Both the position numbers and the translations under genes were made by a program. DNA of 64,000 bases from Portunus trituberculatus (taxonomy: Eukaryota > Arthropoda > Malacostraca > Decapoda > Portunidae): contig NC_059269.1 of NCBI RefSeq assembly GCF_017591435.1, forward strand, positions 1,802,054 to 1,866,053, read 5' to 3'. Positions 36,241-50,640 of this stretch are shown here, piece after piece (positions within the stretch are counted from its first letter, which is position 1; each line of letters opens with the position of its first letter). The notes beneath the pieces were generated by a model that searched no databases, was not told the DNA's origin, and saw only the letters and a list, made by a program, of their open reading frames with translations.

Positions 36241-36522
36241 TCTAATTAGGTTAGGTTTGGCAAGGTTAGGTTAAATTATTTCAAGAAAAGTTAGGTTAGG
36301 TAAAGGTTAAGTTAGATTGGGTTAGGTTAAGTAAAGTTGGATTAAATAAAGGTAAGGTTAGGTTAGGTTTAATAAGAGACAGGTTAGATTAGGTTAGGTT
36401 AATTAAGAAAAAAACAGGTTAGGTTAGATTGGGTTAGATTAAGTAAGGCTGGGTTAAATAAAGGTAAGGTTAGGTTAGGTCTAATAAGAGATAGGTTAGG
36501 TTAGGTTAGGTTAGGTGAAGTT
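36241..36522 (+). repeat. interstitial TTAGG-like tract
   Basis: Dense degenerate copies of 'ggtta', with perfect runs such as 'aggttaggttaggttaggt' near 36497. (TTAGG)n is the ancestral arthropod telomere repeat. Here the copies are diverged and mixed with 'gataggttagattgg' blocks that recur roughly every 110 bases (~36360 and ~36475). This is an internal degenerate array, not a chromosome end. Confidence 0.75.
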
Positions 36523-36794
36523 GTGTTAATAGGTTACCGCTCAAATCCTGCCTGTCGAGAAATGCGTCCCATTTGATATGTTGTTGTAGTTTTTTTTATT
36601 TATTCATTTTTTTTTTTTATTTCCGTGAGCTAAGTGTAAGAAACAAACTTTTTTGAAGAACAACCCGCTAATTGGTGCCCTCTCTTCAAGGCAGAGGGCA
36701 GAGGAGCTTATAAAGTCTTGTGGCAAAGTAGCTCTTACACGGAGTCACTTTTCAAGGAGCTCCAGTCAAGGGCATGGAGCACAGGCGCCGCAAG
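36523..36794. other. no recognised feature
   Basis: Mixed DNA with a T-rich stretch. A 62-residue plus frame (36653-36841) runs into the tandem repeat below and has no motif. Confidence 0.5.
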
Positions 36795-37260
36795 TGTTTA
36801 ATGTAACACCAACACCACAACTGGAATCAAGTTATCATTAAATCTTATTCCTGCAATATGAAACACTTCTCTGCATTAAAAGCCTTGTATGTACCGTGAA
36901 GGAAAATCGTTAAAAAGAATATATTTTGAACTCTTTAAATGGAACAGTGTGTGTGTTTAATAGTAACACCACCATTGGAATTAAGTCTTCATTTAACCCT
37001 ATTCTTATAATATGAAGCAGTTCTATACATTAGAAGTCTTGTATGTAATCTTTGTCAGGAAAATTAAGTTAAAAAGAATATAATTTTGAACTTTTTAAAT
37101 GAACAGTGTGTGTTTAATAGCAGCACCACCGTTGGAATAAGGACATTGTTTAATCCTACTCTTATCATCTTATGGTATGAAACACTTGTCTACATTAGAA
37201 GCCCTTTACGGAATCTTTACCAGCAATGTGAAGGAAAATTTAGTTAAAAGATAGATCTTC

Positions 37261-37266
<6 letters not shown>
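36795..37266 (+). repeat. ~157-bp tandem triplication
   Basis: Three diverged units begin 'tgtttaat' at about 36796, 36953 and 37111. Each has 'caccacc..ttggaa', 'atgaa.ca.tt.t.tacatt..aagcc' and 'gaaaat..agttaaaa' in the same order. The third unit has a small insertion (tcatcttatgg). Confidence 0.85.

Positions 37267-37329
<63 letters not shown>
37267..37329. repeat. (CT)n microsatellite
   Basis: About 31 CT units directly after the third 157-bp unit. Confidence 0.96.
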
Positions 37330-37332
<3 letters not shown>

Positions 37333-37438
37333 TCCTCTCCTGCCAAGGACTGTCACTGGATGCTGTTTACCGCTATCTTCTAGCTCATAACGTTCTGGAG
37401 GAAATGTTATTAAGACATCCGGGATTTTGTGGATATTA

Positions 37439-37509
37439 ACCCTTTGCCCTGTGTGGCATTTATTAAGGTTTTGATAATATAAACTCTTTGCCCTGCGTGG
37501 CATTGTTTG

Positions 37510-37563
<54 letters not shown>

Positions 37564-37650
37564 TGGGTGCTCCATGCTGGCTGCATTGCTAATATGTATA
37601 ATGTATTGTGTTGCCTGGCGCAGTTGCGCAATAAATTAATCAAATCAAAT

Positions 37651-37653
<3 letters not shown>
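37439..37653 (+). mobile_element. LINE-like 3' tail with (AAATC)n end
   Basis: Two 42-bp-spaced copies of 'ctttgccctg.gtggcatt' (37443, 37485), a (GT)n tract at 37508-37559, then 'gttgcgcaataaattaatc' and (AAATC)n at 37636-37653. AATAAA followed by a short-repeat tail is the pattern of the LINE 3' ends in this window, but no ORF remains. Confidence 0.5.

Positions 37654-37695
<42 letters not shown>
37654..37695. repeat. (CT)n microsatellite
   Basis: About 21 CT units, seeded on the (AAATC)n tail. Confidence 0.95.
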
Positions 37696-37697
<2 letters not shown>

Positions 37698-38050
37698 CGC
37701 GCTTGTAAACAAACAGTGGATGAGTGCTCCTCACTTTTCCTGGGTTTTGAGGCTTCTGTACACTCCCCCAACACATCAGTACAAGGCAAACAGCACATAA
37801 GCATAGTAAGAACGTGTTGGCAGCGATTGACAAGGTGTTGGGTTTTTTAACTTTGTCGTTTTTACCTCTGAAATAAAGGTAGGCTACTCCTCCCTTGACA
37901 AATTTTACTGGGTTGGCGCATGCGCACTGAGCAGCAATTGACGTCATGTTACCTAGGCAACGACAACGCCAACTAGGCAACCCATATCCACTGATACTGC
38001 ATAACATCAAAGCAGTTAGTACCAGACTCACTTAACAGCGTCCTACCAGC
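37696..38050 (+). other. leader upstream of the LINE ORF1
   Basis: Mixed-complexity DNA with 'ttgacgtcatg' (a CRE-like palindrome, ~37939) and 'aggcaacgacaacgccaactaggcaacc'-type direct repeats of 'taggcaac' (~37953, ~37973). It probably contains the 5' UTR and internal promoter of the element that follows. This is inferred from position. Confidence 0.45.
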
Positions 38051-39271
38051 ATGGGTGACAATAATGTTGAGGAAGTGCCCCATGCACCTGATGACAACTC
38101 AACAGAGTCAGAAGTGCAGCACGTAGCGCAGACGGAGATGACACAACAAACACCACCTCAGGAGCAGCCAACAGCAGAGCCATCCTTGCAGCGTCCAACG
38201 AAAGAATTTCTTGAAAAAAGTCTTAAGTCTGACCTACAGAAACGATACTGTGAATTAGGCATTAATAATGTATGGACAAACAAAAGCCAGTTAGTTGACA
38301 TGATACTAGAGAAGTTACGGTCGGTGCCCAACGATACACTACCAAGCACCACACCCAGTAACAACGTGATAGCACCCTCCTCTAACGACAACACTCCTAC
38401 TCATGCGGACACCGAGCATGAGGGATTGGATCTCCTCAGCGACAACGTGCTATTACCCTCCTCCAATGACAGCAGTCCTACTCATGCGGACAACACCGAG
38501 CATGAGGAATTGAATCTCCTTCACATTGCCAGGGAAGTCAAGATGATGAAGTCTAAACTAGAGACAAAGGACATCGAAATAGAATTATTAAATACAGAAG
38601 TGAAAGCAGCCTGCCACACCATCAAACACCTACAACAACTTGTTACTGAGCCGGAGAAACACCGCTGCGGGAACGGTGACCACAACACCTCGACAGGGGA
38701 TACAGCACCAGCCAAGACTTGCCTCCTCCTTGATGACAATAATTTAAGTACCATCCTCCGTTCCGATCTACATCCCAGCTGCTGTGTGAGGACCATCCCT
38801 GGCGCTAACATGGATCTCCTCAGAAGCTGGGGGAGTGAAAAATTACGTACATCTCCTTCCTAGTGTACAATCTATAGTGGAACTGCTGACATAACTAAAG
38901 AACACTCAATGGCCAATATACTAGACAATTTGGGATCTCTCATCAGTGATCTAAAGGAGAAAAACAATAACATGAATGTCGCTGTTTGTCAAATAGTGTC
39001 ATCTACCATGCAAAAAAAAAAAAAAAAAAAAAATCAAGACAAAATTGAAGATTTCAACAATCATCTTAAGTGGGGGAAACAAATGGCATATCAATCATTA
39101 ACACTGTTCCAATATTCACACTTGGTACCGGTGAACTTGACCTCTGCTTTAACAAGAAAATTGAGGCACAGCCTGCGCTTAATAGACTGGGACCTATAAA
39201 ATTATTAGCTACTTTTAACAAGCAGTGTCCACAGTTCAGTCTTTGTCCTAACTGGGAAGAAGTGAAAAGAA
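38051..39271 (+). pseudogene. LINE ORF1 with SAP-like motif and esterase-like region
   Basis: Opens at ATG 38051 with 270 residues in frame. An acidic N-terminus (1-50) is followed by a SAP-like motif (LKSDLQKRYCELG...WTNKSQLVDMILEKL, 58-89). Two tandem copies of a ~27-residue unit follow (105-130 and 132-158, sharing PSSND.(T/S)PTHAD..EHE). A predicted coiled coil spans 160-200. Further on, in shifting frames, come LLDDNNLSTILRSDL, DNLGSLISDLKEK and FTLGTGELDLCF...NRLGPIKLLATF, which resemble the SGNH/esterase region described in some CR1-like ORF1 proteins. Breaks lie near 38845, at an A-run (39012-39032) and near 39075. It is cut at 39271, where LINE-A RT sequence begins abruptly. Confidence 0.72.
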
Positions 39272-40505
39272 TCAATTGTCTATGGTATTGAACCGGAGCA
39301 AATAACTATTACACGAGAAGATACAAAGCGCTCTTTGAAGAGTATTAAATGTGGGAAAGCAGGTGGTCCAGACAATATAGGTTCAAAACAACTGAAATAC
39401 TGTGCAGAACAATTCGTTAATCCTGTTTGGAATTTTTTCAAGCCTCACTGGACTAGTCTGTGATACCAGATGTGTGGAAAAAATCGGAGATTATTCCTGT
39501 ACCTAAAAATAATAATCTAAAAGATCTAAACGATCTGCGACCTGTTGCACTTACCCCTATTTTAATGAAATGTTTAGAGCACGTGGTGAAACCCCATCTT
39601 TGTAAATACATAGACTCAAAGCGAGATAATTTACAATTTGCGTATTGTAAAAACAGATGTGTTCAAGACGCCATATTAACACTACTTCATCCTATTTAGG
39701 AACATTTAGAAGCCCGAGATACACAAGTTCGAATACTTTTTATAGATTTTAACAGTGCTTTTAACACTATTCAACCCCATTTATTACTAAATAAGCTATT
39801 AGAAATTAATGTAAATAGCAAACTCATCAAATGGATACACAGTTATCTTACAATGCAGACACAATATACTAAAATAAAAAAAATGTAAAATCTGATATTG
39901 TTACCACGAACACTGGGGCGCCTCAAGGATGTGTACTTGCTCCACTACGCTTTACACTATATACAAATGACTGCAGAAGTAACGTTCCCAGCTGTTCTAT
40001 AATAAAACATGCAGATAACACCGCAATCATAGGTAAAATTAGTAACGACAATTCACGTGAGTTCTTGAAGCAAGTTGACGACTTTGTACTATGGTGTAAG
40101 TACAATTTCTTAAATCTAAATATAAAGAAAACAAAGGAAATGGTAATTGATTTCAGGAGAAATAACTCTATTCCGGATCCACTTGTCATAGCTAACGAGC
40201 AAGTTGAAAGAGTAAATGAATACAAATATCTTGGTGTCATAATTGACAACAAACTGACAGGATCTGCAAACACATGAAAGCTGTACAAAAAATGTAAACA
40301 GCGTATTCATTTTCTAAGAGTGCTAAGAAATATTCATGTAAATAAATCAATATTAATTTTATTTTATAAGGCTGTAATCGAATCAATTTTGTGCTTCGCA
40401 ATTCCAGTTTGGTATGGATCTTTAACATGTCAAGACAAAAATAAACTAAAGAAAATTGTAAAGACCGCAGGCAAACTTAAAGCTAGAACTGAATGCTTAG
40501 ACTAG
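39272..40505 (+). pseudogene. LINE-A reverse transcriptase remnant (copy 2)
   Basis: The same RT remnant as at 4739-5969, with the same frame breaks and the same HADN active-site decay. Shared lesions show that it was already dead when duplicated. Small differences exist, such as an extra base in the A-run near 39480 and 'agaagcccgag' near 39710. Its 5' neighbour is ORF1 sequence instead of the endonuclease-linker region found in copy 1. Confidence 0.9.
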
Positions 40506-40546
40506 ATCTCACTGGGAGTAAGTTATTGTTTCGGTAGGTGTCTACT

Positions 40547-40850
40547 ACCACAATTCAGAAATGCAAGCAAAACAAGTATATACACTATATTTGTTAAAAC
40601 GTCTTATTTATGTTTTGAAGGTGTTTTATGAAAGAAAATATCTCGATTGAAATCTTTCATACTCAAGTAATTTTACATTGTTATGCTTCAAATCTATAAG
40701 ATTGATAAAAAAAAAAACAATATAGAAAAGAAAAATTAAAGGAACAAAAGCGTGTTACTTTAATAGTTTCCACCTTTATCTGCACCAAATAATAGAAATC
40801 CAAGTACAGCGCGTATATATACTTTCTTAGTTTGTATACATTTAGTTATT
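40547..40850 (+). repeat. satellite-family relic, copy 2
   Basis: Duplicate of 6011-6300 with minor differences, including an A-run near 40708. Confidence 0.8.
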
Positions 40851-40854
40851 AGTA

Positions 40855-41844
<990 letters not shown>

Positions 41845-42168
41845 AAAGCAGGATAGGCGCAGAGTTGTGAACGTGGGATGGAGAAGACGTCCATGTGTAG
41901 GTTCGAATCCCACCATGTGCCATCTTTAAAATTTTTCTTATTTTTTTCGATTGGTTTGAAGTTAGCTGCATGTCATCATGGTACACATGTTCTAGGTGGA
42001 GGTGAAGTGATATGAGTACCAATGTAAATAAAATTGTCTGTACGCTAAAGGTGGAAGCTGCACAGTGCTTCCCATACACTCCAGGTATACCTACAGGCGC
42101 TATAGGTTGTACCATAAGGACAAAAGTATAGATAGTAGTAGTGTAGTCGTATTGCACTACAAAAAAAA
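41845..42168 (+). mobile_element. tRNA-derived SINE-1 (duplicate of 7527)
   Basis: Same head with B box GGTTCGAATCC (~41909) and the same body. It is followed by an A-rich end and (CT)n. Confidence 0.8.
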
Positions 42169-42183
42169 AAATTACTGTAAACA

Positions 42184-42286
<103 letters not shown>

Positions 42287-42376
42287 AGAATAAAGTTAAC
42301 TGTGGGCAATATCACAGTCATTTCTTTGAGTCATTTATTCACCTATTCCTCGAAAATATTTCCAAGGTTTTATTGA

Positions 42377-42413
42377 AAAATAATAATAATAAAAACGATA
42401 ACACTAATAATAT

Positions 42414-42500
<87 letters not shown>

Positions 42501-42508
42501 TAGTAATC

Positions 42509-42566
<58 letters not shown>

Positions 42567-42788
42567 TAATAATAATAATGATGAAAATATTGGTAATAAT
42601 ATAATGATATTTTTAATAATAATAATAATAGTTATAATAATGATAATAAAAATAATAATAGTATTAATAATAATAATAATAAACAATATTAATAATAATA
42701 ATGATAATAATAATAACAATAATAATAATAATAATAATAATGATAATAATAATAATAATAATAAGTATAATGCAAGTGATAATAATTA
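42377..42788. repeat. (AAT)n array, imperfect
   Basis: Counterpart of 8059-8462, with 'gatagtaatcat' as an extra variant block. Confidence 0.95.
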
Positions 42789-42835
42789 AAAATTAGGTTA
42801 GGTTATGTTAGGTCACAGTGAGGAACTATGAAACT

Positions 42836-43140
42836 ATAGAGAGGCGGTGGCGTAGTGGATAAGGTGAGCGTGGGATCGGGCAGACGTTCACGTGTAGGTT
42901 CGAATCCCACCACTTGCCATTTGTCAAAGTGGTTTGAAGTTACCCACATGTCACCATGATACCCAGGTTCTAGGTGGTTACACCCAAGATGAGCTTCAGG
43001 GGTAATATGGGCCCTAATATGGGTATCACTATAAGTAAAATTGCCTGCGCCACTAATGGGCGGAAGCTGAACAGTGCTTCCCATACACTCTTCAAGTGTG
43101 CCTACAGCTGCTATAGGCCTTAACGTAAAAAGAAAAAAAA
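42836..43140 (+). mobile_element. tRNA-derived SINE-1 (duplicate of 8510)
   Basis: A box and B box as at 8510, nearly identical body, A-rich tail at 43126-43146. It lies in the spacer of the inverted repeat and is absent from the right arm. Confidence 0.85.
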
Positions 43141-43245
43141 AAAAATAAAGACGAATGTAAGATAGCATTGCACAGACACACTGGCAACTTCCACCAACAC
43201 ACAGTCACTCTTGTACATCACGAGTTGTTCTGTTTTTGTTGTTCT

Positions 43246-43279
43246 GTCACACTCTCCGCGAGACCGCGGAGAGTGTGAC
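43246..43279. other. perfect 15-bp hairpin, copy 2
   Basis: Identical to 8919-8952, including the AGAC loop. Confidence 0.95.
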
Positions 43280-43332
43280 GCAGACAAGGCCGTCGCCCGG
43301 AATTCTGCCTGGTGTGAGAGAGAGTGAGAGTT

Positions 43333-43334
<2 letters not shown>

Positions 43335-43398
<64 letters not shown>

Positions 43399-43412
43399 CG
43401 TGCGTGTGCGTG
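43335..43412. repeat. (GT)n with GTGC variants
   Basis: Counterpart of 9013-9090 with a different number and order of GTGC units. Confidence 0.95.
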
Positions 43413-43537
43413 TTCTGTATACCTAGACTGTCATTGACCTGGACTGTGGCACGATGTTCTTCATTAGCACTACTATCATCTCATCCATCAGCCAGCGTAA
43501 CGTCAATACAACTCGAAAATCATCAACATAAACACCA

Positions 43538-44064
<527 letters not shown>

Positions 44065-44664
44065 TTTTGACTAGAATAATGACAAGTAGTGATGTGAATG
44101 GTATGGTGATGAGAGTGATAGGTAATGACAATAGATGATACTGACAATGATAGTAGTGAGCAATAGATGATACTGACAATGATAGCAGTGAGAGATGAGA
44201 AGTGGTGATGTGAATGGTATAGTGATGGTGATATGAACGGTATAATGATGGCGATGGTGATAGGGGAGTGTGATGCCAATAGATGATGTTGAGAACGATA
44301 GTAGTGAGAGATGAGAAGTGGTGATGTGAAGGGTATAGTGATGGTGATGGTGATAGGGGAGTGTGATGGCAATGAATGATGCTGTGAATGACGGTTATGA
44401 TGAGCGTGATGCGTGAAGAGTTGCAGTCTGTGTTGATGTAGAAGATAGTGACGATGACCTTGTACAGTGATGGTGGTGGTGATGGACTTGACAGACAGTG
44501 ATGCGGTGAAAAGAAATGGTGACATTGAGACGTGTAAGCATCTCTATAGTGACATTATAGTGACAATAACGGAATGGTAGTTAGTGATGAGTTAATGAGA
44601 AGTAACAAGGACAATAAGATGTGATGACAGTTGCTAATGAAGTGATGGACAATAAAAGGGATGA
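44065..44664 (+). repeat. degenerate GTGATG/GATGGT-rich minisatellite, copy 2
   Basis: Matches 9731-10330 essentially base for base. This unstable-looking tract therefore changed little after the duplication. Confidence 0.75.
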
Positions 44665-46073
44665 AGAGATGCAGTAATAAATGTTGGGTAAATAAGGAGT
44701 AACAGGAACCAAGGATAAAATGATAAGCAGGGCATTTTAATACCAACGGACAACAACATGAAGGAGAAAAAGGCTTGATAAGTGTTAATTATGTAGAAGG
44801 TGAAGGCCAGCAAAAACAGCAAAGAAAAGACCCACTGAAATGCCGGTCCCCATATAAAGTTGTAACCGTTACTTAAAAGCAGAGGACAGGTGTCTTGAAA
44901 CCTCCCAGTGCATTGATGAAAGTAGGTGATAGTGTAGTGGTGGGTGGCAATGAAGCAATAAGAACATAAGGGAAGCTGCAGGAAGCCAGCTGGTCTACTC
45001 TTGATAGCGCTTGTGTCAGATGCCCACATCATAAGTGAAATATGAGAAATATGAAGATACAAGAAATAAAGAAATATGGATGTATGATAGTTCGCCAGTA
45101 TGCGGTGTGTAGCCGTATCAAGCCATAAAAGAGATTAGGAATGGCAGGAAGGTCAAAAAGAAACATTTAATGACCCAGGCCAGTTGACCTAGGGCAGTCC
45201 GGGCAGATATATATAGACCAGGTCAGGTAAACATTATGTGGTGCTGTTGTCGTTCTTGGATGTTGTTGATACCACACGTGGAGTTCACGTGAGCTTGTAC
45301 TTGATTGGTGAACGATACATTCTGAGGGGCGTGTTGTGTGGGTCAAGATACGCCCCCATAAGTTCCTGAAGGAAAATTGTAGAGGATTGGGGCAGAGAGA
45401 GAGGAAGCAGAGAGGACAACCGCGGCTCTAAGCGGGTCACCCTCGGCTGCATAGCTGAGGGCGGCGTTTTGTACTTCATATATAACCAGTAAGTGGAACT
45501 ATAAGTCGCAATGCAGTCTTTTGAGGTAAATTAGAATGGAGGAGGAATCATGATAGGAGGTTTAGGTATTATGTGGTATTAGTTTATTATGGTTTATGTG
45601 TTTGTACTTTGGTTCATAATGACGTCGTTATATACTTGCGTTTTCATCTATGAGTAAGGAATTTGTATACGGCTACCTACGTATATGCATGTGTGTTGCT
45701 CTGACGTATAAGTTACATAACATATTTACTAGTGTGTAATTGTGTACGAAGTTAACGTGGTTCCATGTATGGGTACCAAGAGAAAGAGATTACTTGTGGG
45801 AAGTCACTTGTGTGGAAATATCAATATATTTCAGTGGTGTTACGTTGTCATTTTCGTGAACGAAGTCAGGTAACTATATATGTATGGTAATATATTTGGT
45901 GGTACGTCACGTTGGTTGCTTGCAATTATGTACCAAGTAAAGGTCATTCTTATATACGGGTAGGTGGGAAAAAAGGGTAATATTGTACGTACTACATATG
46001 AGATTTACTAATAAAGAAAGCACAGTGTTCAGATGTTGTAATACGTTAAGAAGATATAGTGGATGATGTTAGA
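44665..46073. other. unassigned DNA (duplicate of 10331-11747)
   Basis: Same content as copy 1, with a few substitutions and a shorter purine-rich 'gagagagagg' stretch near 45400. Confidence 0.45.
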
Positions 46074-46934
46074 AGTGAAATCCGTTTTGATGCGAGAATA
46101 TGTACGAGATTAATATAATTCTTAAGGATGTTTGTAAGAGAAATTGTAGTAATTGCAGTGGAGAAGGCAACAGAAAGAGTTGTGATTGTTACTTGTCGGC
46201 GCCGTATCGAACACCTTATGTATAGATATTATTTTTGTTAATTAAAGATAGAAAAAAACCTTTGACTATTTATAGCCAGTTGCTAGAGAATTTGTGCAAC
46301 GTGGTGCAACAGCTCGGAGCACGACACTTGCATGAAATGATAATAGAGGTGATGACCGATAGATAAAAAGTAGTAAGGGAGGAAGAAAGAAAGATAAAAT
46401 AAGATAGAGGGATGGATAGTTACATGGCCGATAGATGATTAAAGATGTAAAATGACAATGCCGTAAAGAGGACAGGTTAGCAGAAGCCATAGGTAACACC
46501 CAGAGAACTTTCATCACAAAATTCACAAGTAGAAACAAATAAAATGACCAAAACAACACATTCATTTTGATCGAACAAACTTCCACACATACAAATATTG
46601 TTTTCCTATATTTCTCACACGCTTTGCTACATCCGTGTTACAAAAAGAGAAAAAAAAATAAGCTCAGGATTTACAAGGATTGGCTGAATTCTGGGGAATG
46701 TTACATTTTGTTCACCCTCTTGCTAATTCTTTAATCTCGGGAAGGGTGAACTAAATAGAGAAAACTGATGCAGTAAACTAAAACATTTACATATTTTTCC
46801 GAGATGCAGCAATGTGGACCACTAGTTCAAAGAGCAATGACTATATCTAAAAAGGTATGCCAGCCAGGTTAGTAGGTAAGAAGCAGAGTTCCTTGTATGT
46901 AGGAGAGCCACAAGCATAAGTCTGTGTAAGGTGC

Positions 46935-47018
<84 letters not shown>

Positions 47019-47405
47019 ATAATAGTAATGATAATGTGACCAAATACAAACATAAAGAGAGAGAAAGAGCTGGATGACTGGAAAATGACTGCCTACATAT
47101 CTGCTTCTGACGATAGCACGCTGCTGTCCCGATACGGTAGAATACTAAAATTGTAATGAACGTTAGCGCGGAATGGGTGAAACTGCAATGAAGCCTAAAG
47201 GCGAAAGTGTAATTATAGACTTAAAGGGAATAAGATCTCGTGAAGTTTGGAGAGGGAAGTTGGCAGCGAATAGTAGAAGACTGACGTGAAGTAAGGATGT
47301 GAAGCAGTGACTTGAAGGAAGGGTTTTCTTACCCCTGTGTAACATTCAAGCCACGTAGATTGTACCTACAAAATCTCTCTTTTATAATGAAATTCCTCTA
47401 ACGTC
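46074..47405. other. segment found only in copy 2
   Basis: Holds a (GA)n array and otherwise unassigned DNA with no protein motif. It includes 'ttaattaaagatag' near 46240 and several short stop-rich frames. It forms the inner part of the spacer between the inverted repeat arms. Confidence 0.5.
46938..47015. repeat. (GA)n microsatellite
   Basis: About 39 GA units. Confidence 0.96.
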
Positions 47406-47439
47406 ACCTAACCTAATTTTAATTATTATCACTTGCATT

Positions 47440-47443
47440 ATAC

Positions 47444-47483
<40 letters not shown>

Positions 47484-47640
47484 CATTATTATTATTATTA
47501 TTATTATGGTTTTCATTATTATTGTTAATATTTTATTATTTTTATTATTATTATTATAACTATTATTATTATTATTATTATTATTATTAAAATATCATTA
47601 TATTATTACCAATATTTTCATCATTATCATTATTAATATG

Positions 47641-47694
<54 letters not shown>

Positions 47695-47702
47695 GATTAC
47701 TA

Positions 47703-47756
<54 letters not shown>

Positions 47757-47800
47757 ATATTATTAAGTTATCGTTTTTATTATTATTATTTTTCAATAAA
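47440..47800. repeat. (ATT)n array, imperfect
   Basis: Reverse complement of the (AAT)n array at 42377, with 'accaatattttcatc' conserved. Confidence 0.95.
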
Positions 47801-47882
47801 ACCTTGGAAATATTTTCGAGGAATAGGTGAATAAATGACTCAAAGAAATGACTGTGATATTGCCCACAGTTAACTTTATTCT

Positions 47883-48003
<121 letters not shown>

Positions 48004-48015
48004 TGTTTACAGTAA

Positions 48016-48345
48016 TTTTTTTTTTGTAGTGCAATACGACTACACTACTACTATCTATACTTTTGTCCTTATGGTACAGCCTATAGCGCCTGTAGGTATA
48101 CCTGGAGTGTATGGGAAGCACTGTGCAGCTTCCACCCTTTAGCGTACAGACAATTTTGTTTATATTGGTACTCATATCACTTCACCTCCACCTAGAACAT
48201 GTGTACCATGATGACATGTAGCTAACTTCAAACCACTCGAAAAAAAAAGAAAAATTTTGAAGATGACACATGGTGGGATTCGAACCTACACATGGACATC
48301 TGCTCCATATTCTCTACTCTTGGCCTATCCTGCTTTCGCTGATAT
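48016..48345 (-). mobile_element. tRNA-derived SINE-1 on the minus strand
   Basis: Reverse complement of the SINE at 41845, with B box complement 'gggattcgaacc' at about 48275. Confidence 0.8.
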
Positions 48346-49330
<985 letters not shown>

Positions 49331-49334
49331 GTAA

Positions 49335-49690
49335 CACGCTTTTGTTCCTTTAATTTTTCTTTTCTATATTGGCTTATTTTTATCAATCTTATAGATTTGA
49401 AGCATGACAATGTAAAATTACTTGAGTATGAAAGATTTCAATCGAGATATTTTCTTTCATAAAACACCTTCAAAACATAAATAAGACGTTTTAACAAAGT
49501 ATAGTGTATATACTTGTTTTGCTTGCATTTCTGAATTGTGGTTACCAAATGATGGAAAACAACGAAATATCCTAGTTTTCTCCATATATCGCTTCCTTTA
49601 ACAAATATTCTTTATATAGTTTTTTTTCTTGCATAACTAAGTTTTACTGCATAAAAACCTGAAAACCAGCAAATTAACACGTTATACTGG
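49335..49690 (-). repeat. satellite-family relic, minus orientation
   Basis: Contains 'caatcgagatatt', 'aagacgttttaacaaa', 'cttgcatttctgaattg' and 'acgttatactgggc' in the order of the young array. It extends past the inverted repeat edge at 49542 with another diverged monomer part. Confidence 0.75.
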
Positions 49691-49777
49691 GCTGTCTTAT
49701 TACTTCTCTTTTGATGTTATTCCATTTCGGAGATAGTCTAACTGAGGGACACTGTTTACTAAAGGTGTGAAACAATC

Positions 49778-50640
<863 letters not shown>

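Noticed and set aside
36241..36522. A chromosome end
   Set aside because: TTAGG copies are degenerate and flanked on both sides by ordinary repeats, and the array is only ~280 bases long.
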